Shown here: one piece after another, positions 21,851-33,479 of the stretch
Numbering within the stretch: position 1 is the stretch's first letter
How the letters are laid out: each line of letters begins with the position of its first letter
Origin: Ricinus communis
Lineage: Eukaryota; Streptophyta; Magnoliopsida; Malpighiales; Euphorbiaceae
NCBI RefSeq assembly: GCF_019578655.1
Contig: NC_063259.1
Coordinates: 7,986,001 to 8,050,000, forward strand
Direction: 5' to 3'
DNA: 64,000 nucleotides
Position numbers and translations under genes: made by a program
Notes under the pieces: generated by a model
Told to the model about the DNA's origin: nothing
Databases searched by the model: none
The model's input: the letters and a program-made list of their open reading frames with translations, nothing else

Positions 21851-24158
21851 TGTAACGCCTGCATTTTCTCATCATCCATGTTATGTGCATTTACATTTAA
21901 TCATTGGGCATATGATGGTATATCAATGATATTTTTATTTTATGAGAACATATATATATTAATTATAAGTAGAGAATAAGAAGCATGATATTAGATTATT
22001 AATTTAGATAAGTTGATTAAGTACTTGGGTTATGTGTATTAAGCCTTAAGACTTAATTGAACCAATAGTTGAAGGTTGGGTAAATAGATTGGACTTAAAA
22101 GATACAATTAAAAGTTAGTACATATATATGGTTAGTAAGAATTAATTTAGGGTGATAAAAATAGTTTAGTAGGTGGTGGCATTAAGAGAGGAATATTGGA
22201 AATTGGAACCATGAGTAAGCTCATTTTACCTCTTCATTTCTCTAAAATTCGTTCATGGCCAAAAACACAAAATTTGGAATAAGAGAGAGGAGTGGAATAC
22301 CTAGAAAACTTAAGATTAAGATAGGATTTTGCCAACTATTGAAGGAGCCAAGCTAAAGCTAAAGGATTTAAGCATATTAGCAACCCAAAAGCTGAAATTG
22401 GTAAGTTGTTACTTGAGTGTTATTAATTTGTCATTAGGGTTCTTGATTACAAATTGGAAAAACTTCATTTGATGGTCTCATTGATTAATTAAAGGTCTGA
22501 TTATCATGAATTAGTAGAGTATTGAATGATTGCATAAAGATTAAGCTTGATTTAAGTTTAAGTATGTTAAGATAGAAAACTGTCAAAATTCCAGCAACCT
22601 TGATATTCTGTATTTTAGGCATAACATGGGTTATATAAGTCCAAATTAAGCTTAATTAGTGTCTATGGAAAGTTTAAAGAGTCCTCTATAACTTTGTAGT
22701 TTTGTGATTTTGCTATTTTTGCCGTTTTGGTTACTTAAATTGAGCAAACAGATTGCTGCCCGGGTACAACTAGCTGTATGACCCTTGCTCAGTAATTTGA
22801 AAATAATTAAATCTATAGAAGTCGGAATTGAGTAATTCTTCTTGGAGATGAAACTAGACGCATAAATGGATATGTCAATTTAATATGAGATTTTTGTATT
22901 AAGCCAATTTTGCCCAGCAATAAATATACCTTGGTACTAAATTCTGTCTAGAAAACAGAAATGTTGGAGATTAGTTTTATGCAATTTATTGATGTTAATT
23001 TGAGTTAGATTGGTATTTAACTAGATGGGAAATGTTTATAGGATATTAAAACAGTAATTGAGAGTCTTAGAGGAAGAGTTAGACCTATGAATTAGAGAGG
23101 GGATGATCTTGTAATGCATTAGAATTCGCATTTACATGAATATTTGTAATATGCATGAAATGTGAATTGATGAATGTGTTGACAGTACTCAAAGGCCCTG
23201 GAAAGGAAGTTGTGGAGAAAGGAGGTTCTTATATGCTAAAGGAATAAGTATATTTTGAGTAAGTAAATAGTTAATATTTGCTATGTTCATATATTTAATC
23301 AAATGTTCCGCAAATGGTTGCGTTTGCTTAATATTGCTTATGTTTGAATGACCGAGATGGAAATGATTGGTGTTGAGTGGAACAATTGTTATTGCTGAAA
23401 TATGATATAAGTGAAATGATTGAATTGTGATGTTAAGTGCATATGTGCATGTGAATGGTGGATTCCCCTATGAAAAAAAAAAGATATATATATAAAGCCT
23501 TGGGAGGCTAAAGCCTAGAGAGGCTATAAAAGTGTATAATGTGAGATGAGGCGAGCAGCCTTACGTGTGTGATATGTGAGGATGAGGCGGAGCAGCACAT
23601 TAAAGGGGATCCACAAGCCGTGAGAACTAACCATAATTGTTGAATTGTATTTCTTCTATGATGGTTGTAATGAATTGAGTAGAATGGTATGACTTTATAC
23701 CTAAACTATGAATATCATGGAAAGTTATGTGATTGGGTGGAAATTGTATTAAGTGTATGTGATATAGATTATGTTGATTATTTATTTACCGAAATGGAGG
23801 CTCACCCTCTCCAAAATTTTTCTTTTCAGGTTTGTAAATAGTAGTGCATCCGTTGGTTGTATGCGAAGTCTAGCTTTTAGCAGCCTGTCAAGTTGGGCCG
23901 TTTGTGAAGTCTCCTCCCGATGCATTTTTGTATGCGCTATGTGATATATATGGAAGTATGCCTTATAAGGCATAAGAAGATGTTTGTAATACTTGTTAAA
24001 TGATGTTTAAGTATAATCATATGTTTATATATTAATAACCTTGTGTCTGGATTCTTAACAACCTACATATTGACCTATCTACCTGTAGTATATATTCTAC
24101 GACGCTTGTATGCTTCCTGGCTAATGTTTATTGGTTAGTATGTGATGGGGGTGTTACA
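21851..24158 (+). repeat. 5' LTR of chromovirus D
   Basis: 2308 bp, starting TGTAAC and ending GTTACA, so the termini are inverted copies of each other. It matches 29004-31309 almost base for base. Differences include GTAACGCCTGC against GTAACTGC at the start, and GCGAGCAGCCTTACGTG against GCGAGTACCACGTG near 23550. It carries no protein. A TATATATATATAAAG stretch near 23490 could serve the promoter. Confidence 0.95.
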
Positions 24159-24164
24159 TTTTAG

Positions 24165-24176
24165 TGGTATCAGAGC
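24165..24176 (+). promoter_or_regulatory. Primer-binding site of D (initiator-Met tRNA type)
   Basis: TGGTATCAGAGC lies six bases after the 5' LTR. It is the complement of the 3' end of plant initiator methionine tRNA, the usual primer for plant chromoviruses and many copia elements. Confidence 0.9.
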
Positions 24177-24276
24177 AGGGATTAGATTCATTGGGAGTAG
24201 ATTCATGTTGCACATCATTAAGCATATGATATATGTTCTTTGAACTTGATTGAATATTTGCATTTCATATATATAG

Positions 24277-25134
24277 ATGGAGAGACAAGGAGAACACGCA
24301 ACTGGCCCAGATAAGTCATTAGAGTCTGTGCATGGTCATGAAAATGCATCTGAACATGATCAACATGATGAGCATGAGCTACATTCTGAAAATGCTGCAC
24401 AATCGAATGTACAAAATGTTATGGAACAGTTTATGGATTTTCTGATGCAACGGGCAGCTCAACAACAAGCACCGGCGCCTCAGACTCAACAACAAAAGGC
24501 TGTGATAGATAAGAATTATGAAAGAGTTAGGAAACAAGGTGCTAATGTTTTTCAAGGTACTACTGATCCTGCTGAGGCTGAGGAATGGTTACGAAATACA
24601 GAAAGGGTGTTGGATAGATTTAATTGCACATCCGAACAAAGGCTTCTATATACAGTATCTTTAATAGAAAAAGATGCACTTGATTGGTGGGAAACAGTTT
24701 TAAGAAGCAAAGATCGACCAATGACTTTGACTTGGAATGATTTCTTGAGAGAATTTGCTGAGAAGTATACTCCAGAAATTTATAGAGACAGAAAGAAGCT
24801 TGAATTTCTTCAGTTGAAACAGAATGATATGTCAGTTGCAGAGTACGAAGTTCAATTTGTGAGATTATGTAAGTATGCACCAGAAGAAATAGCCACTGAA
24901 GAACTGAAAAGGAAGAAATTTGAGATGGGTTTGAGGCTTGACATTCGTGAGAAAATGGCAGTGAAACCTCATAATTACAATGCCTCAATTGAAGCTGCTT
25001 TGAGAGCTGAAGAAACATCATTTGAAAGGAATACTATGGAAGCTAAAAAGAAGAAGATCATTGGTGCTTATAGTAATCCTCCAAGACATATTAGTATTTC
25101 TTCGTTTAGAGGCTCTAATTCACAAACGGAGTAG
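24277..25134 (+). CDS. Chromovirus D Gag, open frame ended by a premature stop before the zinc knuckles
   Basis: A 285-codon frame starts 119 nt after the LTR. The N-terminus is His/Glu/Asp-rich and Gln-rich (residues 1-80). A capsid-like retrotrans_gag domain follows (about residues 85-245) with TDPAEAEEWLRNTERVLDRF, DALDWWETVL and TWNDFLREFAEKYTPE. The stop at 25132 lies in the Arg/Ser-rich region. The two CCHC knuckles (CPTCNRRHTGECW and CFTCSRPGHYSRDC, about 25255-25365) follow in the same frame after this stop, so a stop or a pair of compensating indels near 25115-25180 breaks the protein. Gag forms the particle that packages element RNA. Confidence 0.85.
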   Translation: MERQGEHATGPDKSLESVHGHENASEHDQHDEHELHSENAAQSNVQNVMEQFMDFLMQRAAQQQAPAPQTQQQKAVIDKNYERVRKQGANVFQGTTDPAEAEEWLRNTERVLDRFNCTSEQRLLYTVSLIEKDALDWWETVLRSKDRPMTLTWNDFLREFAEKYTPEIYRDRKKLEFLQLKQNDMSVAEYEVQFVRLCKYAPEEIATEELKRKKFEMGLRLDIREKMAVKPHNYNASIEAALRAEETSFERNTMEAKKKKIIGAYSNPPRHISISSFRGSNSQTE

Positions 25135-25248
25135 TTATCGTGGACGAGGGTTTGGTGGTCACCTAGTAGATCCTCCATAGTACCTTATAGTAGAGGTGGA
25201 TACAATTCATCCAGACTTGAGGGAGGACAAGTTTCAGCCAGTAGAGGG

Positions 25249-26626
25249 TTTGCTCCTGTTTGTCCTACGTGCAACAGGAGACATACTGGAGAATGTTGGG
25301 GACCTAGACCAGTAGTATGTTTTACTTGTAGTAGGCCAGGACATTATTCTAGAGATTGTCCTATGAGAAGAAATAATACTCGAGAATCTTATACAGTGGG
25401 TCAGAGTAGTGTTGGTGAAAATATTCCAGTTTGGTTCAGGCAGAGGCAAAGGAAGAGGTGGCGAGCAGTTTAACTATTTCAAAGCAACACCATCGGAACA
25501 AATTGGTCAACCACAAGCACAAGCTAGAGTATTTGCTACTACTAGAAATGAAGCATTTGTAGCACCTGAAATTGTTACTGGTATACTTTCTATTCATGAT
25601 TCTGATGCACATGTTCTTATTGATCCTGGATCCACATGTTCATTCATATCACATGATTTTGCATCGCATGTTCATGCTAATATAGAGGCATTAGGTTATG
25701 ATATATATGTATCTATGCCTGCTGGGGGTATTATCACAGTAAATACGATAGTGAGATCATGTCCTGTAGTAGTAGATAGTGTCAAACTACATGCAGATTT
25801 GGTTGTTATTAATCTTAGAGAGTTTGATGTTATTTTGGGGATGGATTGGTTGTCAAGAAATCATGCTATTGTTGATTGTAAAACGAAGGAAGTGGCTATG
25901 GAAATACAAGGAGAAATGAAAATAGTAATGGTGGGTGAAAGGAAGACAATTCCTAATTGTTTGATTTCAGTGACTGCATGTCAATTAATTAAAAATGGAT
26001 GTGAAGCATATCTAATTAGTTTTATAGATACTACTAAGGTCAGTCCAGGGGTATTAGACATTCCAGTGGTCATAGAATTTCCTAACATATTCTTAGATGA
26101 TTTGCCTGGTTTGCCACCAAATCGAGAGGTTGATTTTGAGATTGACATCATCCCCGGTATCGCACCTATTTCCATTGCACCATACGGAATGGCTCCATTA
26201 GAATTGAAAGAATTAAAGAAGCAATTAGAAGAGTTACTTGATAAAGGTTTCATCAGGCCAAGTACTTCACCTTGGGAGCACCAGTTCATTTGTGAAGAAA
26301 AGGATGGTAGTATGCGATTATGTATTGATTATAGGCAATTGAATAGGATTACGTTGAAGAATAAATATCCATTGCCGAGAATTGATGATTTGCTTGATCA
26401 GTTAAAAGGTGCAACTGTGTTCTCTAAAATTGATTTAAGATCGGGTTATTGGCAACTCCGGGTTGAAGAGAAATCTATTGCCAAGACAAAGATTCGAACA
26501 AGGTATGGGCACTATGAATTTATTGTGATGCCATTTGGTTTAACAAATGCTCCCTGCTGTTTTTATGTCAACGATGAACAAGACTTTCCAGCCATATTTA
26601 GATCACTTTGTTATTGTGTTCATTGA
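25249..26626 (+). pseudogene. D: zinc knuckles, aspartic protease and start of reverse transcriptase
   Basis: After the zinc knuckles, a 405-codon frame (25409-26626) carries the protease active site [12 protein letters not shown] (about 25615-25650) and [19 protein letters not shown], then the RT fingers and palm: [60 protein letters not shown] and [15 protein letters not shown]. Just after NAP, near 26550, the frame shifts. The catalytic strand FVIVFIDDI is readable only in another frame (about 26600-26630), and a further shift follows directly. The enzyme is broken at its active site. Confidence 0.9.
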
Positions 26627-27500
26627 TGATATTCGATTTACTCTAGAAGCCCGGAAGAGCATGAACAACACTTGAGAATTGTTTCATGATTTTGAGGGAA
26701 AAACAGTTGTATGCAAAATTCAACAAATGCGAGTTTTGGATGGAGGAAATTGCATTCTTAGGGCATATTATTTCTAAACATGGAGTGCAACCAGATTCAT
26801 CAAAGATTAAAGCAATTATTGAATGGGAACCGCTTCTAGAAATGTTTCCCAAGTTCAAGTTTTCTTGGGTTAGGCTATTATAGAAGATTTGTAAAAGATT
26901 TTTCAGTTATTGCTAAGCCTCTAGCCTTTGTTAAAGAAGAATGTGCCATTCCAAAGGGACGGAGTTATGTGATCAAAATTTTCAAGAGTTGAAGAAAAGG
27001 CTTACTACTACACCGATACTCGCATTGCCATCCGAAATGGAGGTTATGTTGTATATCGATGCTTCTAGGCAAGGACTTGGATGTGTCTTAATGCAGCATG
27101 GGAAGGTTATAGCTTATGCTTCAAGACAATTCGCGACCTCATGAGCTGAATTATCCTACACATGATCTTGAATTAGCGAGCTATTGTACATGCATTGAAG
27201 ATATGGCGACATTATTTATACGGGGAGACATTTCGGATATTTCACCGATCATAAGAGTTTGAAATATATCCCTACGTAGAAAGAGTTGAATCCGAGACAA
27301 CGAAGATGGATTGAGCTTCCCAAGGATTATGATTGCACTATTGATTATCATCCCCGGAAAAGCAAATGTTGTTGCCGATGCTTTAAGTAGGAAGTCAGTG
27401 GAAAATTTTTCAAGTATGATTTGCTACAATGTAGAATATTTAGTTGCACTTAGAGCTATGGATGTGAAGTTTTATGTTTATGACAATGATCATTAGCCAC
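26627..27500 (+). pseudogene. D: RT thumb and RNase H, multiply frameshifted
   Basis: Pieces in alternate frames: [20 protein letters not shown] and [16 protein letters not shown] (26686-26810), then FQELKKRLTTTPILALPSEM and LYIDASRQGLGCVLMQHGKV with AYASRQF (26960-27135), then DHKSLKYI (about 27250) and DYDCTIDYHP with VVADALSRKS (27330-27400). Breaks are seen near 26640, 26830-26880, 27135, 27175, 27235 and 27350. The number of small indels in under 900 bp contrasts with the near-identical LTRs. Confidence 0.88.
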
Positions 27501-27539
27501 ATTACAAGTAAAGCATTTGATTGGAGATAAAATTAAAGA

Positions 27540-28480
27540 TGCACACAGTGTGAAGATTCTTATTTGCAAAGGATGAAGGGTAGAGTACAAGAAGGAAAGA
27601 ATACACAATTTGTGTTGAAAGATGATGGTGTGTTATTGAATAGAAATCGTGTATGTGTACCTGATGTAGGAAATTTGAGAAAGGAAATCATGCATGAAGC
27701 GCACTATGCACCTTATGCAATGCATCCCCGGAAGTACCAAAATGTACAAAAATTTGAAGCCTTATTATTGGTGGCCGGAAGCAATGAAGAAGGATGTGGC
27801 GAATTTGTGAGTAAGTGTTTGACATGTCGGCCAAGTGAAAGGAGAGCACCAGGCACCTGCAGGTAAACTTCATTCTTTATCTATACCTGTGTGGAAGTGG
27901 GATAAGATTACTATGGATTTTGTTATGGGATTGCCGCGTACATTTAACAAGCATGATGCTATTTGGGTAATTGTTGATCGACTTACTAAATGTGCTCATT
28001 TCTTACCCGTGAAACAAACAGATTCACTTGATATACTTGCTGAATTGTATATTTCTGAGATTGTTAGATTGCATGGTGTGCCTATATCTATTGTATCAGA
28101 TAGGGATCCTAGATTTACTTCTCGTTTCTGGGAGAGTTTGCAGAAAGCATATGGTACTAAGCTTCATTTCAAGATGACTTTTCATCCTCAAACAGGATGG
28201 GCAATCGGAAAGAACTATTCGGACATTAGAAGATATGATGAGGGCTTGCACACTTGAGTTCAAGGGTAACCGGGATGATTACATACCACGGATGGAATTC
28301 TGCGATAACAACAGTTTTCATTCTAGTATCGGTATGGCTCCTTATGAAGCTTTGTATGGGAGGAAATGTAGAAGTCCAGTTTCGGGATGTTGAAGGTTTA
28401 AGAGCCTTGAAGGTCCGAATTGGTACAAGAAACAGTGGATAAAATAGAGATAGTTAAAAAGAATTTGAAAGTAGCACAGG
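27540..28480 (+). pseudogene. D: integrase zinc region and catalytic core
   Basis: 27564-27840 holds the zinc-binding region (VPDVGNLRKEIMHEAHYAPY, then FVSKCLTC), with a frameshifted stretch before the final Cys pair. 27835-28257 holds the core: [20 protein letters not shown] with the first Asp, [14 protein letters not shown] with the second Asp, and FHPQTG. Directly after this the frame shifts at about 28195, so the segment with the third catalytic residue (Glu) reads in another frame. A further break is near 28385. Confidence 0.9.
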
Positions 28481-28499
28481 ACAGATAAAAGAGTTATGC

Positions 28500-28940
28500 T
28501 GATTTGCATCGAAGGGAAATGGAATATATTGTGGGTGATAAAGTTTTCTTGCGGGTATCACCATGGAAAGGAATATTAAGGTTTGGTAAACAAGGGAAAT
28601 TGAGTCCGAGGTATGTAGGACCTTATGAAATTATTGAAAGAGTTGGACCATTGGCTTATAGGTTAGCATTACCTACAGAGTTGTCTTCTATTCATGATGT
28701 TTTTCACGTTTCTATGTTGAGGCGATATAGATCAGATCCTAGTCATATCATTCCAGAGCCAGAGATAGAAATCACAGAAAAGTTGACATATGTGGAAGAA
28801 CCGATAGAAATTCTTGATCGAAGGGTTAAGAAATTGAGAAATAAAGACATTCCTATGGTCAAAATTAAGTGGAGTCATCATTCACCAAGAGAAGCAACTT
28901 GGGAAGTAGAAGAGCATATGAGATGAAGTATCCGCATCTA
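28500..28940 (+). pseudogene. D: integrase C-terminus (GPY/F) with chromodomain
   Basis: An open stretch of about 140 codons starts just after a stop near 28487. It contains [53 protein letters not shown], and then a chromodomain-like end: [40 protein letters not shown]. In chromoviruses this module is thought to guide integration toward chromatin marks. It is the best-preserved part of pol. A stop follows a few codons short of the usual YP.LF terminus. Confidence 0.9.
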
Positions 28941-28987
28941 TTCCATTGTAATGTTGGTGAGTTGTTAAAATTTCGGGACGAAATTTC

Positions 28988-29003
28988 TTAAGGAAGGGAG
29001 AGT
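28988..29003 (+). promoter_or_regulatory. Polypurine tract of D
   Basis: The purine-rich stretch AAGGAAGGGAGAG, just before the 3' LTR, is the expected primer site for plus-strand DNA synthesis. Confidence 0.8.
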
Positions 29004-31309
29004 TGTAACTGCATTTTCTCATCATCCATGTTATGTGCATTTACATTTAATCATTGGGCATATGATGGTATATCAATGATATTTTTATTTTATGAGAACA
29101 TATATATATTAATTATAAGTAGAGAATAAGAAGCATGATATTAGATTATTAATTTAGATAAGTTGATTAAGTACTTGGGTTATGTGTATTAAGCCTTAAG
29201 ACTTAATTGAACCAATAGTTGAAGGTTGGGTAAATAGATTGGACTTAAAAGATACAATTAAAAGTTAGTACCTATATATGGTTAGTAAGAATTAATTTAG
29301 GGTGATAAAAATAGTTTAGTAGGTGGTGGCATTAAGAGAGGAATATTGGAAATTGGAACCATGAGTAAGCTCATTTTACCTCTTCATTTCTCTAAAATTC
29401 GTTCATGGCCAAAAACACAAAATTTGGAATAAGAGAGAGGAGTGGAATACCTAGAAAAACTTAAGATTAAGATAGGATTTTGCCAACTATTGAAGGAGCC
29501 AAGCTAAAGCTAAAGGATTTAAGCATATTAGCAACCCAAAAGCTGAAATTGGTAAGTTGTTACTTGAGTGTTATTAATTTGTCATTAGGGTTCTTGATTA
29601 CAAATTGGAAAAACTTCATTTGATGGTCTCATTGATTAATTAAAGGTCTGATTATCATGAATTAGTAGAGTATTGAATGATTGCATAAAGATTAAGCTTG
29701 ATTTAAGTTTAAGTATGTTAAGATAGAAAACTGTCAAAATTCCAGCAACCTTGATATTCTGTATTTTAGGCATAACATGGGTTATATAAGTCCAAATTAA
29801 GCTTAATTGGTGTCTATGGAAATTTTAAAGAGTCCTCTATAACTTTGTAGTTTTGTGATTTTGCTATTTTTGCCGTTTTGGTTACTTAAATTGAGCAAAC
29901 AGATTGCTGCCCGGGTACAACTAGCTGTATGACCCTTGCTCAGTAATTTGAAAATAATTAAATCTATAGAAGTCGGAATTGAGTAATTCTTCTTGGAGAT
30001 GAAACTAGACGCATAAATGGATATGTCAATTTAATATGAGATTTTTGTATTAAGCCAATTTTGCCCAGCAATAAATATACCTTGGTACTAAATTCTGTCT
30101 AGAAAACAGAAATGTTGGAGATTAGTTTTATGCAATTTATTGATGTTAATTTGAGTTAGATTGGTATTTAACTAGATGGGAAATGTTTATAGGATATTAA
30201 AACAGTAATTGAGAGTCTTAGAGGAAGAGTTAGACCTATGAATTAGAGAGGGGATGATCTTGTAATGCATTAGAATTCGCATTTACATGAATATTTGTAA
30301 TATGCATGAAATGTGAATTGATGAATGTGTTGACAGTACTCAAAGGCACCGGAAAGGAAGTTGTGGAGAAAGGAGGTTCTTATATGCTAAAGGAATAAGT
30401 ATATTTTGAGTAAGTAAATAGTTAATATTTGCTATGTTCATATATTTAATCAAATGTTCGCAAATGGTTGCGTTTGCTTAATATTGCTTATGTTTGAATG
30501 ACTGAGATGGAAATGATTGGTGTTGAGTGGAACAATTGTTATTGCTGAAATATGATATAAGTGAAATGATTGAATTGTGATGTTAAGTGCATATGTGCAT
30601 GTGAATGGTGGATTCCCCTATGAAAAAAAAAAGATATATATATAAAGCCTTGGGAGGCTAAAGCCTAGAGAGGCTATAAAAGTGTATAATGTGAGATGAG
30701 GCGAGTACCACGTGTGTGATATGTGAGGATGAGGCGGAGCAGCACATTAAAGGGGATCCACAAGCCGTGAGAACTAACCATAATTGTTGAATTGTATTTC
30801 TTCTATGATGGTTGTAATGAATTGAGTAGAATGGTATGACTTTATACCTAAACTATGAATATCATGGAAAGTTATGTGATTGGGTGGAAATTGTATTAAG
30901 TGTATGTGATATAGATTATGTTGATTATTTATTTCACTGAAATGGAGGCTCACCCCTCTCCAAAATTTTTCTTTTCAGGTTTGTAAATAGTAGTGCATCC
31001 GTTGGTTGTATGCGAAGTCTAGCTTTTAGCGATTCTGTCAAGTTGGGCCAGTTTGTGAAGTCTCCTCCCGATGCATTTTTGTATGCGCTATGTGATATAT
31101 ATGGAAGTATGCCTTATAAGGCATAAGAAGATGTTTGTAATACTTGTTAAATGATGTTTAAGTATAATCATATGTTTATATATTAATAACCTTGTGTCTG
31201 GATTCTTAACAACCTACATATTGACCTATCTACCTGTAGTATATATTCTACGACGCTTGTATGCTTCCTGGCTAATGTTTATTGGTTAGTATGTGATGGG
31301 GGTGTTACA
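29004..31309 (+). repeat. 3' LTR of chromovirus D
   Basis: 2306 bp, TGTAAC to GTTACA, nearly identical to 21851-24158. It is followed directly by CTTGC, the second copy of the target duplication, after which the minus-strand protease region of Tat element A resumes. Confidence 0.95.
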
Positions 31310-31595
31310 CTTGCCCTTCGGTTTGTCCTCGTCTTCTTCCTTAGAATACCCCAAATCTCGCTGAGGCTTCTGACTTTTAAAGTCATGGTAGCTCCGCAAT
31401 GTCGTGCTGATTATTTCCTATCCCCATTCTAGGCATGAAATTCATTTTCTTGAATATGTTGGATACTTTAGGATCCATATAGTCCTCATAAAGAAAAACC
31501 ATTTGGAATCAAATAGGGGCATCCACCTCTTTGATAGCTTCTTGGATTGCCGGGACAACCTTACCACCTTTGGTGTTGATATGACAATCTCACCT

Positions 31596-32560
31596 TCATG
31601 AGAGAAATTTACCTTTTGATGTACTCATAGAACAGACTCCTCCTAGGGTGTATAACCATGGCCTTCCTAATAATAGTGTCAAAGTTACTTGGATGTCTAG
31701 GATAGTGAACTCCATATAAGATTCAATAGGACCAGTCTTCACTAATACTAAAAATGGCCCTTCTACATCTCTTTTAGTCTCGTTATAGGCCCTTATGACC
31801 ATGTCTAATGGTTTTAGGTCCTTCACAGTCATTCCTAGTTTAATGAGGATGTGAGAAGGACACACATTGATAGCTAACCCGTCATTAACCATCACACATG
31901 GGATTCTTTTCCCTTTCACTTCCACTACTATATAGAGGGCCTTGTTGTGGTCTCTTCCCTCAAATGCTAGGTCGTCATCTGAGAAGGTGATCATCCCAAT
32001 GGTCTTGTCAATTACCGTTTTGATCATCTCGTCAAGGGTAGCTGTTGTGTTGATACTTATATTAGATAAGGCATAGATCAAAGCCTTTCTATGGTCTGAC
32101 GAATGCATAAGCAGCTCTAGACATTAGTTGTCTTTTTCTCCTTCCTCCACTATTCTAGCAACATGGCATCCCCATCCTTAGGTGCTTGCTTCTTTTGCTT
32201 AAGCTCTTGTACCCTAGCTTCCTTACCCTTACCCGCTGGCTCAGTCTTGGAATCACTGTGTGCCTAGATGTCCTTGGCCTCAATGTCTTGAACGTCATTC
32301 TCATCCCTGAAACTATACCAGATGTCAATAGCCATTACCAACTTTTTTTCTCCTTTTCTCTTGGCGTCTAGGAGACAAGGCTGACAAGTGGCTTGATCAT
32401 CATTTGATCCCCAACCACTTAGCATAATATCCTCGATCCGAATATCAGCTGAGGGTGGCCTCAAATATCGGACATTGAAGTCGTATTTGCTAGAGAGCTG
32501 CCTGAGCAAAGTCTTCACACTCATATCAAGGAAGTTATTCAACCTCCCATTCTCTAGAGT
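31596..32560 (-). pseudogene. Element A protease and gag-protease linker
   Basis: A minus-strand frame of 170 codons (32108-31596) carries the aspartic protease: VMVNDGLAINVCPSHILIKL, where most Tat proteases have an Asp-Gly-Gly/Ser-type site. The catalytic position is occupied here by an NDG motif. DIQVTLTLLLGRPWLYTLGG follows, the flap-to-dimer segment. 32542-32264 reads a linker with LLRQLSSKYDFNVRYLRPPS and IEDIMLSGWGSNDD, conserved in Tat elements upstream of protease. Element D's insertion lies 280 bp further on, before RT. Confidence 0.75.
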
Positions 32561-33470
32561 CGATTAAGTCCTGAACCTTGTGCTTGAGATGGTTGGGTCC
32601 GTCACATGCTCGAAAGCCTGGTGATACTAATAATACTAACCATTGTGATTCTTAGGACTGTCTTTCGATGATTAGGGCTTAAGCTTCCTACTCCATTTTA
32701 GGTGTCGGAACACCACATATGTGGTGCCCCTAACTCGGTTAAGGTTCTTTATGGGCTATCTGGATTGGTTTGAGGCTCAGTTTGGGGTAAGTCTATAAAG
32801 GAGTTCATAATTTCCTCTTCGTTAAAGTCTGGGTTGATCATGGACACCTAGTTTGGGGGTGGTATGTTGTTGTAGCTTGGTAGGGGGGTTTCTTCTATTG
32901 CTAGGTTAGTCTAGGTCAGTGAGCTTTCTGGCATTGATAAGATCCTGGATTTCATGTTTCAGCCGGATGCAGTTATCAGTATGGTGGCTAAGTGCTTAGT
33001 ACAATTTGCAGTAAGTGTTAGGCTTGTATCCGGGCGCATTTGGGTTTGGTGGGTTCTTTAAGGTCGTAGGTTGGAGCATGCCATTCTAAACCAATCTCTC
33101 AAAGAGAATTTCCTTGGTTGTTGCACAACATTCACATCTAGGGTCCTACTCCCTCCAGCCTGGTGGTTTGCCCTTCCGCCAGTTCTTACGGTCTTTCTTT
33201 TGTCATTCTCTATTTCCTCGAGCTGCAGTTAGTCATCGTACAGATCCATAAAGCTTTTCAGGTTAATCATTTGCAACCTTTCAACCCATCCATGAAGGAC
33301 ATTCTGGACCGCCATACAAACAAAGTCCTTTTCAGAGGGCTTGTTCTTCATTAGACCAGCCTTATTTCTCCATATGGTCAGGAAATCAGATAAGGACTCA
33401 TTTGGCTTCTGCTTAGTGGGTTCGAGATTCCTGATACGAGACTATTGAAGTGAAGTTTGGAATCATTATG
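32560..33470 (-). pseudogene. Element A gag (C-terminal part)
   Basis: Minus strand, frames broken. About 33440-33250 reads KQKPNESLSDFLTIWRNKAG and KPSEKDFVCMAVQNVL, matching the same segment in element C's gag (KPNESFYDFLTR near 52870). The remainder down to 32560 is degraded. The N-terminal part of the capsid domain is missing: homology ends near 33470, at the junction with the mitochondrial-like segment. Confidence 0.65.
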
Positions 33471-33479
33471 TTTTTCTAT

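Larger units (their letters stand above)
21851..31309 (+). mobile_element. Chromovirus D (Ty3/gypsy, Tekay/Del type), complete with both LTRs and target duplication
   Basis: A 9459-bp element made of a 5' LTR (21851-24158), primer-binding site, gag, protease, RT, RNase H, integrase, chromodomain, polypurine tract and 3' LTR (29004-31309). It is flanked by CTTGC at 21846-21850 and 31310-31314, a perfect 5-bp target duplication. It sits inside the minus-strand Tat element A, between A's protease and RT, so it is the later insertion. The LTRs are almost identical, with about twenty small differences seen over 2.3 kb. The domain order, the initiator-Met primer site and the chromodomain at the integrase C-terminus assign it to the chromoviruses. 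The coding part has several frameshifts and stops. Confidence 0.95.
13180..33470 (-). mobile_element. Tat-lineage Ty3/gypsy element A (minus), split by chromovirus D
   Basis: Reading from high to low coordinates: gag (33470-32560), linker and protease (32540-31596), an interruption by element D (21851-31309), reverse transcriptase (about 21300-20640), RNase H (20630-19700), integrase (19480-18199), a short remnant of a DUF7745-like antisense ORF (about 17880-17780), an antisense PMD ORF (17460-15085), a repeat-rich 3' UTR (14980-14380) and a 3' LTR. Frames are broken by many stops. The 5' LTR is missing: homology stops inside gag near 33470, at the mitochondrial-like segment. Domain order and the Tat-type protease motif (INVCP) place it in the Tat group. 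Extra ORFs downstream of pol, some antisense, are known in that group. Confidence 0.8.
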
